A DNA stretch of 44,200 nt, taken from positions 1-44,200 of the forward strand of contig DAHWOF010000208.1 of NCBI GenBank assembly GCA_027335345.1, read 5' to 3'. How positions within the stretch are numbered: the first letter of the stretch is position 1; each line of letters opens with the position of its first letter. Positions 36,197 through 43,813 of this stretch are shown one piece after another. The stretch is from Granulicella sp. Its GTDB lineage: Bacteria; Acidobacteriota; Terriglobia; Terriglobales; Acidobacteriaceae. A program made the translations under genes and the position numbers. The notes below the pieces were generated by a model that worked only from the letters and a program-made list of their open reading frames with translations, had not been told where the DNA came from and made no database searches.

Positions 36197-36886
36197 ATGA
36201 GCGAATGGGTGCAACTGAAGGCGGCCGATGGCCACGAACTATCCGCATACCTGGCGAAGCCGGAGGGAGCTGTGAAAGCGGCTCTGGTGGTGGTGCAGGA
36301 GATCTTTGGGGTCAATGCCCACATTCGCGGCGTGGCCGACAGCTTTGCCAGGGAGGGTTATCTGGCCATAGCGCCAGCGCTCTTCGACCGCTTTGAGCGA
36401 GGAGTCGAGCTCAAGTATGAGGGCGCCGACATGCAGCGCGCCTTTGGCTTCTACCAACAATTGAAACCGGAGACGACCTTACTGGATGTGGTCGCGGCGT
36501 TTCAACATGTGCAGAGCGGCCACAAGACCGGCGTCATCGGCTACTGCTATGGCGGTTTGACGGCGTGGATGAGCGCAACCCGAGGGCCGGCTGCAGGAAT
36601 GCAGCCAGACTGCGTGGTGGGCTATTACCCCGGCGGAGTCGGCGGCGTGGCTGCGGAGAGACCCAGTTGCCCCGTCCTGCTGCACTTTGGTGAGAAGGAT
36701 ACGCACATAGGCTCCGAGCAGATCGATGCGGTGCGACGGCAGAACTATCCGGATGTCACGATCTTTGTCTACCCTGAGGCGGAGCACGGATTCAACTGCG
36801 ACGCCCGCGGCAGCTTCTCTCCCGCAGCAGCGCAAATGGCGCGGGAACGAACGCTGCAGTTTCTAGGTAAGCATCTGCTGGGATAG
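36197..36886 (+). CDS. Dienelactone hydrolase family protein
   Basis: A 229-residue alpha/beta hydrolase of the dienelactone hydrolase family. The nucleophile is Cys in IGYCYGG (near residue 115), as in true dienelactone hydrolases, with Asp in FGEKDTHIG and His in YPEAEHGFNC completing the triad. LVVVQEIFGVNAHIRGVADSFAREGYLAIAPALFDR is the usual family opening. The family opens cyclic ester substrates such as 4-carboxymethylenebut-2-en-4-olide, but many members act on other esters; the true substrate here is not known. GGGGAGGAG lies about 7 nt before ATG 36197. No other aromatic-degradation gene is near. Confidence 0.9.
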   Translation: MSEWVQLKAADGHELSAYLAKPEGAVKAALVVVQEIFGVNAHIRGVADSFAREGYLAIAPALFDRFERGVELKYEGADMQRAFGFYQQLKPETTLLDVVAAFQHVQSGHKTGVIGYCYGGLTAWMSATRGPAAGMQPDCVVGYYPGGVGGVAAERPSCPVLLHFGEKDTHIGSEQIDAVRRQNYPDVTIFVYPEAEHGFNCDARGSFSPAAAQMARERTLQFLGKHLLG

Positions 36887-36922
36887 TTGGCGGCAGATCT
36901 CAGTGGAGCAACGGGTGTAGCC

Positions 36923-36953
36923 GGCGTCCAGTCCAGAGAGGGAACTGGGCGCC
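36923..36953. other. Hairpin downstream of the dienelactone hydrolase gene
   Basis: GGCGTCCAGT (36923-36932) pairs with ACTGGGCGCC (36944-36953), ten pairs with one T-G wobble. It lies 36 nt after the stop, followed by AGATTTCC, and likely ends or protects the mRNA before rpsO. Confidence 0.55.
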
Positions 36954-37057
36954 AGATTTCCATGGGGAGACGTCGGGCTCGATAGTCTCCGCGTGATATC
37001 CTTTTAGAGGAAACTACGATCAAGTAGACTCATAGAAGATCAGGAGCAAGACCCGCC

Positions 37058-37324
37058 GTGTTGGCAACAGCGAAGAAGACAGAGATTATTACCAAGTTTC
37101 GCACGCATGATTTGGACACTGGAAGTCCTGAGGTGCAGATTGCGATCCTCAGTGAGCGAATCGGTGAACTGACCGAGCACTTCAAGACCCATACCAAGGA
37201 TCACGGCTCGCGCCGTGGTCTGTTGATGCTGGTGAGTAAGCGCCGCCGCCTTCTTGACTACCTCAAGAAGACCGATTCGGATCGCTATCGCGACGTCATC
37301 GCCAAGCTGGGTATCCGCAAATAG
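37058..37324 (+). CDS. rpsO: 30S ribosomal protein S15
   Basis: An 88-residue S15 (uS15), which binds the central domain of 16S rRNA and helps S6/S18 assembly. Conserved segments are [56 protein letters not shown] and the end [12 protein letters not shown]. It matches the family along its whole length. The start is GTG 37058, with AGGAG about 12 nt upstream; the next codon is TTG. It precedes pnp with 372 bp between, the rpsO-pnp order seen in many bacteria. Confidence 0.97.
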   Translation: MLATAKKTEIITKFRTHDLDTGSPEVQIAILSERIGELTEHFKTHTKDHGSRRGLLMLVSKRRRLLDYLKKTDSDRYRDVIAKLGIRK

Positions 37325-37331
37325 TCCATTC

Positions 37332-37367
37332 CGGATGCTACGGACTCATCCGCTCCGAGTCCGGATG
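37332..37367 (+). other. Alternative hairpins and TCCGGATGCTA direct repeats after rpsO
   Basis: CGGACTC (37341-37347) pairs with GAGTCCG (37357-37363). CATCCG (37347-37352) can instead pair with CGGATG upstream (37332-37337) or downstream (37362-37367), because TCCGGATGCTA occurs twice 30 bp apart. The pairings are mutually exclusive, as in an attenuator. They begin about 8 nt after the rpsO stop. Confidence 0.45.
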
Positions 37368-37577
37368 CTAAGGGTTCGGGAGTGCCGATGCAATCCTGGA
37401 AGGGCCAAAGGGGATGCCACAGGAGTTCGCTCGAGATGGAGCGAAGCCGGGAGTGGTGAAAGATTGAATCTGCAGACGGGCATCGATGGGATGGAAGCAG
37501 CCGTAAGCGTCTCCATCCTCTCTCCTTCGCCAGCAAGCATACTGCGGCGCTATTCCGGTCGCAGCCAGAAACCGTAG

Positions 37578-37615
37578 AGCCCCGGCCGAAGCAGCTTCGA
37601 CGGGGCTTTCGTCTT
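37578..37615 (+). terminator. Possible terminator or processing hairpin upstream of pnp
   Basis: AGCCCCG (37578-37584) pairs with CGGGGCT (37601-37607), with an inner CGAAG-cag-CTTCG stem, making one long irregular hairpin. TTCGTCTT follows, a poor U-tract. It could terminate rpsO transcripts or be an RNase III processing site for pnp. Confidence 0.55.
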
Positions 37616-37696
37616 GGCAGATCCGGAGCGACGATTCGTGCAGGATGGCGAAAAGGCTTATACGAAGAGCAAAGACAGAGAAAACGAGGAACATCT

Positions 37697-40147
37697 ATGA
37701 AGCAGGAAGTGACAGTGGAGCTTGCCGGCGGCAAGCGGATTCAATTTGAGACCGGGCGTATCGCCAAACAGGCCTCCGGCGCTGCCTTTACCACCAGTGG
37801 TGACAACGCCGTGCTGGCCACGGCGGTTGCCTCCCCCGACCCCAAAGAGGGCATAGACTTCTTCCCCCTTACGGTGGAGTACCGCGAGTTCACCTATGCC
37901 GGCGGCCGCATTCCCGGAGGCTTTATCAAACGCGAAGGGCGTCCCAGTGAAAAGGAGATTCTCACCGCCCGTCAGATCGACCGCCCGATTCGCCCGCTGT
38001 TCCCGGAGACGTTTCGCAACGAAACCCAGGTGGTGGCCTTTGTATACTCGGCGGATCGGGAGAATGATCCGGATGTGCTGGGCATCAACGGTGCGAGCTG
38101 CGCTCTGGCGCTCTCCGATATTCCCTTTCACGGCCCGGTGGGCGCTGTTCGGATCGGCTTCATCGACGACCAGTACGTGGTGAACCCGACTTATTCTGAG
38201 CGTCTGGCCAGCAAGCTCAATATCATGGTGGTTGGCACCAAAGATGGAATTGTGATGGTGGAGTCGGGCGCCTCGGAGGTCTCTGAAGAGGCGGTTGTCG
38301 GCGCCATCGAGTTCGCGCATGTTGAGATCAAGAAAATCGTTGCCGGTATCGAGGATCTTGTCAGTCGTGCCGGCAAAGCCAAGCGCCAGGTTCCGGAGGT
38401 GGAAAGCGACAAGGAATATCTGGCTGCTCTGCGGGTCAAGATCGGCGATCGCCTTCAAGACGCGCTCGATACCCAAAAGTATCCGAAGTTTGAGAGCTAC
38501 GCCAAAGTCAAGGAGATCAAGGACGAGCTCAAGAAGGAGCTTCCGGCCGGCGATGCCGAGGCTGGCAAGAAGCTCTCCAAATCCTTCGAGATCCTGCGCG
38601 AGGCTATCTTCCGCGAGCAGGTACTGAACCAGCGTATCCGTCCGGACCACCGAGCCTTTGATGAGATCCGCAAGGTGACCATCGAGACCGGGGTTCTGCC
38701 CCGCGTTCACGGTTCAGCGCTCTTTACCAGGGGCGAGACCCAGGCCTTGGTGAGCGCAACGCTGGGCACTACCGATGATGCGCAGCGCATGGAGAGCTAT
38801 GAGGGCGAACAGAAGCGTCGCTTCATGCTGCACTATAACTTTCCGCCGTTTTCAGTGGGTGAAGTTGGACGTATGACCGGTGTTGGCCGTCGCGAGATTG
38901 GCCATGGCGCGCTCGCATGGAGGGCGATTGAGGCTGTTCTGCCCGGAGAGGAGGATTCTCCTTATACCCTGCGAGTGGTCTCTGACATCCTGGAGTCGAA
39001 CGGATCCAGTTCGATGGCCACTGTCTGCGGCGCATCGCTGGCCCTGATGCAGGCGGGAATCCCACTGAAGGGTTCGGTGGCCGGAGTCGCCATGGGACTG
39101 GTGAAGGAGGGTGATCAATACGCCATTCTTACCGATATCGCCGGCGCTGAGGACCATTACGGCGACATGGACTTCAAAGTGGCGGGGACCCGCAACGGGA
39201 TTACCGCCCTGCAGATGGATATCAAGATCATGGGGATCACCACCCAGATCATGCGTGAGGCGCTCGAACAGGCCCGCCGTGGCCGCCTGTTCCTTCTGGA
39301 CATCATGGATTCGGTCATCTCGCGTGCCGCCGAACAGACCAGCATCTATGCACCACGCATCCATACCCTGCAGATTCCAACCGACAAGATCCGCGATCTG
39401 ATCGGTCCTGGCGGCAAGGTGATCCGCGGAATCGTAGATGCGACCGGCGTGAAAATCGACGTGGACGATACGGGCCGCGTGAATGTGGCTTCCTCGGACG
39501 CCGAGGGTCTGGCCAAGGCGATCCAGATGATCTCCGACATCACGGCGGTTCCCGAGGTTGGCAAGACCTATTTGGGCAAGGTAGTCCGGCTGGCGGAGTT
39601 TGGCGCCTTTGTGGAGATCTTTCCCGGAACGGACGGCCTTCTGCACGTCTCCGAGATCGCTGAGCATCGCGTCCGTGAGGTGAAAGACGAGCTTCGCGAA
39701 GGGGATCAGGTCCTGGTGAAGGTGCTCTCCATGGAAGGCAACCGGATCAAGCTCTCCCGCAAGGCTGTCCTTCGCGAGCAGCGCGAGAAACTCGGCTTGC
39801 CGCCCGTGGCGGAGCAGAGTGGCGGTGGGGAGTTCGGAGAGCGCGGTGGACGGGACCGTGATCGCGGCGAGCGCGGACAGCGCCCTGAGCGTCCAGCTCC
39901 GTCTCAGCCTCGTCATGAGGAGACCATCGTAGTGGAAGGCGGAGAGGACTTCGAAGACGAAAACGAAGATGACTTTGACGGGGAAGAAGAGGGAGCCGAG
40001 CAGTTGGAGGTAGCGGCCGGTCAGGCGCAGGGCGAGGCCGCCTCGCAGACCGGATCGCGTCCCAACAATCAGCGCCGCAACCGCCGTCGGCGTGGCCGCC
40101 GTCCGGGCAGCAACGGAGGCGCTTCGCCGCGTAGCGGCAACAGCTAG
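37697..40147 (+). CDS. pnp: Polynucleotide phosphorylase with charged C-terminal tail
   Basis: An 816-residue PNPase, the phosphate-dependent 3'-5' exoribonuclease of RNA decay. Two RNase PH domains are clear (FETGRIAKQASGAAF; GETQALVSATLGTTDDAQ), then a KH domain (IRDLIGPGGKVIRGI, near 565) and an S1 domain (GKTYLGKVVRLAEFGAFVEI, near 625). The usual length is about 700. The extra ~110 residues are an unusual tail: RGGRDRDRGERGQRPERP, an acidic block (EDFEDENEDDFDGEEE) and a basic end (RRNRRRRGRRPGS). Such tails may bind RNA or protein partners like the RNase E C-terminus does, which is inference. GAGGAAC lies just before ATG 37697. Confidence 0.97.
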   Translation: MKQEVTVELAGGKRIQFETGRIAKQASGAAFTTSGDNAVLATAVASPDPKEGIDFFPLTVEYREFTYAGGRIPGGFIKREGRPSEKEILTARQIDRPIRPLFPETFRNETQVVAFVYSADRENDPDVLGINGASCALALSDIPFHGPVGAVRIGFIDDQYVVNPTYSERLASKLNIMVVGTKDGIVMVESGASEVSEEAVVGAIEFAHVEIKKIVAGIEDLVSRAGKAKRQVPEVESDKEYLAALRVKIGDRLQDALDTQKYPKFESYAKVKEIKDELKKELPAGDAEAGKKLSKSFEILREAIFREQVLNQRIRPDHRAFDEIRKVTIETGVLPRVHGSALFTRGETQALVSATLGTTDDAQRMESYEGEQKRRFMLHYNFPPFSVGEVGRMTGVGRREIGHGALAWRAIEAVLPGEEDSPYTLRVVSDILESNGSSSMATVCGASLALMQAGIPLKGSVAGVAMGLVKEGDQYAILTDIAGAEDHYGDMDFKVAGTRNGITALQMDIKIMGITTQIMREALEQARRGRLFLLDIMDSVISRAAEQTSIYAPRIHTLQIPTDKIRDLIGPGGKVIRGIVDATGVKIDVDDTGRVNVASSDAEGLAKAIQMISDITAVPEVGKTYLGKVVRLAEFGAFVEIFPGTDGLLHVSEIAEHRVREVKDELREGDQVLVKVLSMEGNRIKLSRKAVLREQREKLGLPPVAEQSGGGEFGERGGRDRDRGERGQRPERPAPSQPRHEETIVVEGGEDFEDENEDDFDGEEEGAEQLEVAAGQAQGEAASQTGSRPNNQRRNRRRRGRRPGSNGGASPRSGNS

Positions 40148-40193
40148 CCCTCAGCCAAGCAGGATCGAACTCCGAGGCCGCAGCAGATTGCCC

Positions 40194-40211
40194 GACAGTA
40201 ACACAACTGTC
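40194..40211. other. Hairpin downstream of pnp
   Basis: GACAGT-aacaca-ACTGTC, a perfect 6-bp stem 46 nt past the pnp stop. A T-rich stretch (GGTTTCTTTTCG) follows about 20 nt later. A weak terminator is possible. Confidence 0.35.
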
Positions 40212-40344
40212 AGGTGAGGCGTTGCGGTTTCTTTTCGTGGCGTCTCAGGCGCGCAAACCGTACAGCCACGCATGAACGTGCCCGCTGGCGAAGTATAGCC
40301 CCACGGATCTCCTGAGGACTTCGATTTTCATCAGCAAGCGGAGC

Positions 40345-40350
40345 TACACT
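40345..40350 (+). promoter_or_regulatory. TACACT box 7 nt before the ORF at 40358
   Basis: TACACT ends 7 nt before ATG 40358, with only CTTCCCC between, which is not a ribosome binding site. It matches the same spacing as the amidase gene. Confidence 0.35.
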
Positions 40351-40357
40351 CTTCCCC

Positions 40358-40768
40358 ATGGCGGCATCAATGTACATCGTTGTGGAAGGCGACGACCCTG
40401 GATATTGTATCTATGTGAACGGGCGAATGCTGGCTCGTCATGAGAGCGCGGTGGAGAAGCTGGCGCTTGAACTTGGCGTCAGGCCGCTGCTGGAGTTTTT
40501 TTCGGCCGATGAAAACTCCATGGCTCTGCTCATTCAGGAGGGTGGTGGCGATCCCTCTCTTCTTCATCGGCTTCCTCCGCCGCAGTGGTATCGCGCCGAA
40601 GATGGGCTGCGCACTCTGGAGGCACTGATCGCGGCGCTGGAAACAGACCCGGAGCGGCTTGGGGAGGAAGGCGCGGAGATTCTCAGCGAGCTCCGTGAGT
40701 ACCAGACCGTGCTGCGCAAATCCGCCCAGCGGGGTCATCGCTGGCATCTGGCGGTGAGTTGGCGATAG
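40358..40768 (+). CDS. Small protein of unknown function downstream of pnp
   Basis: A 136-residue soluble protein I do not recognise. It is acidic, with an opening YIVVEGDDPGYCIYVNGRML, a GVRPLLEFFSAD segment and a helical C-terminal half (LRTLEALIAALETDPERL, ILSELREYQTVLRKS). There is no signal peptide or membrane helix. The composition and codon pattern resemble its neighbours, so it is probably real. The start may be ATG 40358 or 40370; the TACACT box favours the first. It is about 210 bp from pnp and converges with a peptidoglycan-binding protein gene. No function is inferred. Confidence 0.65.
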   Translation: MAASMYIVVEGDDPGYCIYVNGRMLARHESAVEKLALELGVRPLLEFFSADENSMALLIQEGGGDPSLLHRLPPPQWYRAEDGLRTLEALIAALETDPERLGEEGAEILSELREYQTVLRKSAQRGHRWHLAVSWR

Positions 40769-40979
40769 GCGAATCTCCTCCATCCGGACGCCTCATCTGC
40801 GTCGGAGCTGAGAGGAGATCTCAGTCTATTCGGAAGACGCGGTCGCCGGGTGTCCATTCCGGCGAGCTTCGATGCCTGTGTCTTGCGTTGGCCCTTCCCT
40901 GCGGAAGGCGGCTCTCTATGGCCAAGAACTCTCAGCGGAGGCAAGGCTGGGTATTTGAGCGATGAAAAGAAGGAGCAGG

Positions 40980-41570
40980 CTACTGCTGCTGGGTCTGGGC
41001 AAGAATCTGCGCCTGACCGGTAGTGTCGAAGCGTGAGATTCCGGTCTCGTTGGCGGTTTTGCCGCTGGCTGGGGAGCTTGGTCCTTCATCGGCTGGCGCA
41101 ACCGAGCCGGGGGAGGATTCCGCTGCCGGCTTTGCTGTCGAACCCGCATCGTGAGGGCCCAGTCCGAGCAGAATCAAGGCTCTGGAATCGGGTGTAATCT
41201 TGGTTTGCCAACCATGGTCCGCCTGGAGTTTTTGCATCGCGGCTGCAGTCTTTTCGTCCCACTTTCCGTTGGGCTCGCCACTCTGGTATCCGTGCTTGAT
41301 CAGCGCCGTCTGGATCTCGATGACCCGTTCTTTGGGCATCCCCGCTGGACCTCTCGTCTGGCGAGTGGTGCGCCGATGCCACCTTCTGTGAGTCCATCCT
41401 GAGACATGGCGCCTGCTGGCCGGGCGTCGTTGTGAACGCGCCTTGTGGTGAGTTGCAGGATGCTTTGTAGGCTGCGTTGAAGCCTGCGTGGAAGCAAAGG
41501 CCGCAACCGTCAGCGTAAAGAGAAGGATCGAGATAGCTGCCCGTATCATCCTCCCGAGTGAAAAGCGCAT
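40980..41570 (-). CDS. Exported peptidoglycan-binding-domain protein
   Basis: A 196-residue protein with a signal peptide (MIRAAISILLFTLTVAAFAS), an Arg/His-rich linker (HHKARSQRRPASRRHVSGWTHR...) and a PG_binding_1-like domain: RVIEIQTALIKHGYQSGEPNGKWDEKTAAAMQKLQ near residues 75-130. The C-terminal 60 residues are Ala/Pro/Ser-rich and end in QILAQTQQQ. It should bind the cell wall in the periplasm; no catalytic domain is present, so it is either a regulator or a structural protein. The track start 41669 is replaced by ATG 41570, which begins the signal peptide. It follows htrA on the same strand with a strong hairpin between. Confidence 0.75.
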   Translation of the reverse strand: MRFSLGRMIRAAISILLFTLTVAAFASTQASTQPTKHPATHHKARSQRRPASRRHVSGWTHRRWHRRTTRQTRGPAGMPKERVIEIQTALIKHGYQSGEPNGKWDEKTAAAMQKLQADHGWQTKITPDSRALILLGLGPHDAGSTAKPAAESSPGSVAPADEGPSSPASGKTANETGISRFDTTGQAQILAQTQQQ

Positions 41571-41816
41571 TGCGTGGCTATCGTTCCTTTCTGTCTCAAC
41601 AGGACGGTCTGCCCCCGAACGTGGCCCGAATCGCACCTTCAGGCTACTTAAATCCTGGCCGGGATGCAAGCCGGATCGCCGGGCCTGTTGTCACAGGAGA
41701 TGCTCGGTCGGCAAGGGCGTGAACTCATTCCGCACCATCGAGTTACAGGGTGAAAAGATAAGTAGAGCCGAGGGGGTGAAAGGAAACGGGACGAGAGAGG
41801 CGCAGGGTGGGCAGCG

Positions 41817-41850
41817 GGCGGGAGGGCGCGGACGTCAGCGCCCTCCCGCT
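41817..41850. other. GC-rich hairpin between htrA and the PG-binding gene
   Basis: CGGGAGGGCGC (41819-41829) is exactly complementary to GCGCCCTCCCG (41838-41848), extended by one G-C and one G-T pair; the 8-nt loop contains GACGTC. It lies about 20 nt after the htrA stop on the minus strand. No U-tract follows. A strong U-tail-less terminator or mRNA 3' end is likely. Confidence 0.75.
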
Positions 41851-41866
41851 CCACCATCTCCCCAGA

Positions 41867-43483
41867 CTAAGGCAGGGTCCCGCCGATGAAGGAGTCGCCG
41901 CCGCTTGGATTCTGCGGGTTGCGCACCACGAAGACGACATCGTCTCCCGACTTCAGGCCGCTGGCAACAGCGTTAAAGCCGGCCACATCCGTCACAGGCT
42001 TACGGTTGATCTCCGTGATGACCGCGCCCTGATAGAGACCGATGGCGTCCGCGAAGGAGCCCGGCTTGACGTTGGCTACCACGACGCCACCGGTGATGTG
42101 CAAGGCGCTGTTCATCTCCGCCGTAGTGGGCTGCACGGAGACGCCAAACTTCGTCTCTCCAGCGTTGCTGGGTGAAGCCTCATTGGACGCGCCGGCGCCA
42201 GTGCCCATATTGGCGTAGAGTTTGTTTCGGTCCTCGACGCCGCAAGCAAGGGTGATGTGCTTGCCGGACCGAATGATGCCCAGGCTGATGGTGGTTCCCG
42301 GGTGCTTGTCGGAGACGATGCTGATCAGCTCATCCCCATCGCGGATCGGCTTTCCATCCACGGAGACGATGATGTCCTGTGGCTGCACGCCGGCCTTGGC
42401 CGCCGGCCCGCCAGGAACCACTTCGCTCACAATCACGCCGCCATTGGGGAAGCCATACATCTTGGCGACCGCGGAGGACGTATTGGCCTGGAATTGCACA
42501 CCGATCGAGCCGCGGATCACCTTATGTTCCGGCCCAATGAGCTGGTTGTAGACATTGACGATGGTATTGGAGGGCAATGCAAATCCGATGCCTTCATTGC
42601 CGTTCGACTGGGTGTAGATGGCCGTGTTCATGCCGATGACCTGGCTGGCCATATCGACCAGGGGTCCACCGGAGTTGCCGGGGTTGATGGCGGCATCGGT
42701 CTGCAGAAACTTCTGGAACTCACCCTTGGCGACCTGATGGGCGTCAGCTCCCTCATCGATGGACCGGTTCCTGGCCGAGATGATGCCGGCTGAGACGGTC
42801 TGGGAGAGCCCGAAGGGCTCGCCGATGGCCAGCACCCAGTCCCCCACCTGCGCGCTGTCCGAGTTGCCGATCTTCACCGTCGGCAAGGGCTTGTCGCTAT
42901 GAATCTTGATGACGGCGATATCGGTATCCTTATCGAACCCGACCACGGTCGCCAGCCTACCCGGATCGGGCGAGTTCTGGGGATCCGAGGAGAGCTTCAC
43001 ATAGATCCGGTCGGCGCCGTCGATCACATGGTAGTTGGTGAGGATATATCCGTGCGGATCGACGATAAAGCCCGAACCCAGCGCACGGCTGGGGCCTTGA
43101 TTCTCCTGGCCACCGTTTCCTCCCGGAAAGCCGAAGAAGTGGTTGAAGAAGTCCTGCATGCCCTGGTCGCCCTGGCCCATCTGGCCACCGCTCGCGCCGT
43201 TATTGCTCTCTTTGGGCAGGGTCTCGGTGTTGATGTTCACCACCGCTGGACCGACCTCCTTGACGATGGCCGAAAAACCGTTCGACAGCGTGACTGGATT
43301 GGGGATGACCAAAGGCCGCGCATCACTGCTATCGACGGCCTGCTTGGCGCTGACGTTTCCGGTCAGAATCGACCCGGCCAAAACGCAGGCGGAAAGTATT
43401 CCAAGGATCGTAAATACGGTCGACATGCGTCCCTTGCGAGTCTTGCTCCAGAGAGCCTGTCCGAATCGATTCAATGCTTCCAT
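41867..43483 (-). CDS. DegP/HtrA-type periplasmic serine protease
   Basis: A 538-residue HtrA-family protease and chaperone of the envelope. An N-terminal anchor (VFTILGILSACVLAGSIL, near 23-42) tethers it to the inner membrane. The catalytic triad is present: His in YILTNYHVIDGAD, Asp in KDTDIAVIKI and Ser in INPGNSGGPLVD. Two PDZ domains follow, the first with GGVIVSEVVPGGPAAKAGVQPQD and the second beginning near residue 425 (GVVVANVKPGSFADAIGLYQG). The Gly/Gln-rich loop ahead of the protease (GQMGQGDQGMQDFFNHFFGF) is the flexible LA loop of DegP-like enzymes. GAGGA lies about 11 nt before ATG 43483. Its 5' leader contains two hairpins. Confidence 0.93.
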   Translation of the reverse strand: MEALNRFGQALWSKTRKGRMSTVFTILGILSACVLAGSILTGNVSAKQAVDSSDARPLVIPNPVTLSNGFSAIVKEVGPAVVNINTETLPKESNNGASGGQMGQGDQGMQDFFNHFFGFPGGNGGQENQGPSRALGSGFIVDPHGYILTNYHVIDGADRIYVKLSSDPQNSPDPGRLATVVGFDKDTDIAVIKIHSDKPLPTVKIGNSDSAQVGDWVLAIGEPFGLSQTVSAGIISARNRSIDEGADAHQVAKGEFQKFLQTDAAINPGNSGGPLVDMASQVIGMNTAIYTQSNGNEGIGFALPSNTIVNVYNQLIGPEHKVIRGSIGVQFQANTSSAVAKMYGFPNGGVIVSEVVPGGPAAKAGVQPQDIIVSVDGKPIRDGDELISIVSDKHPGTTISLGIIRSGKHITLACGVEDRNKLYANMGTGAGASNEASPSNAGETKFGVSVQPTTAEMNSALHITGGVVVANVKPGSFADAIGLYQGAVITEINRKPVTDVAGFNAVASGLKSGDDVVFVVRNPQNPSGGDSFIGGTLP

Positions 43484-43813
43484 GATAATGTTTGTCCTCG
43501 TTCTGAATTTGTTCCTATCATCTGATGCTTTGCGGTGACGTCGAGGTAACCTGCTCAGCAGGTTTGGCTTGCGGATTTTCGCTCGCCGAGAGGATAGACG
43601 TCAGCACCAGAGAAAGGTCGCGGGGGAATCTGAACGGGTTTCGTAGTCCCGTTGCGCAGAGCCTACTCTAGTGTATGCATCTTTGGGGTTCTTCTGCACC
43701 CCGGTTGAGATCGGATGGACCGCAGAGCGGAGGGCGCGGAGGGTTGTCCATTAGGTGGGTCAGCCATGTCGCCGAGGATCTTCGGATGAAATTGGAGGGC
43801 AGCGAGAGGCTCC
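43484..43813. other. 330-bp region between htrA and the EamA-like gene
   Basis: No gene supported. It contains the htrA leader and promoter region. Hairpin AACCTGC-tca-GCAGGTT at 43548-43564 is about 65 nt ahead of the htrA start; AACGGG-tttcgtagt-CCCGTT at 43633-43653 is further upstream. I see no convincing sigma-E or sigma-32 box. Confidence 0.4.

Larger units (their letters stand above)
37325..37696. other. 372-bp rpsO-pnp spacer with structured RNA
   Basis: No gene supported. It holds two structured parts: a direct-repeat and hairpin cluster right after rpsO, and a strong stem at 37578-37607 before pnp. In E. coli this spacer carries a terminator, the pnp promoter and an RNase III hairpin through which PNPase controls its own mRNA. 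The same layout is plausible here but unproven. Confidence 0.5.

Noticed and set aside
38852-39916. 354-residue minus-strand ORF inside pnp
   Set aside because: Antisense shadow; pnp motifs intact on the plus strand.
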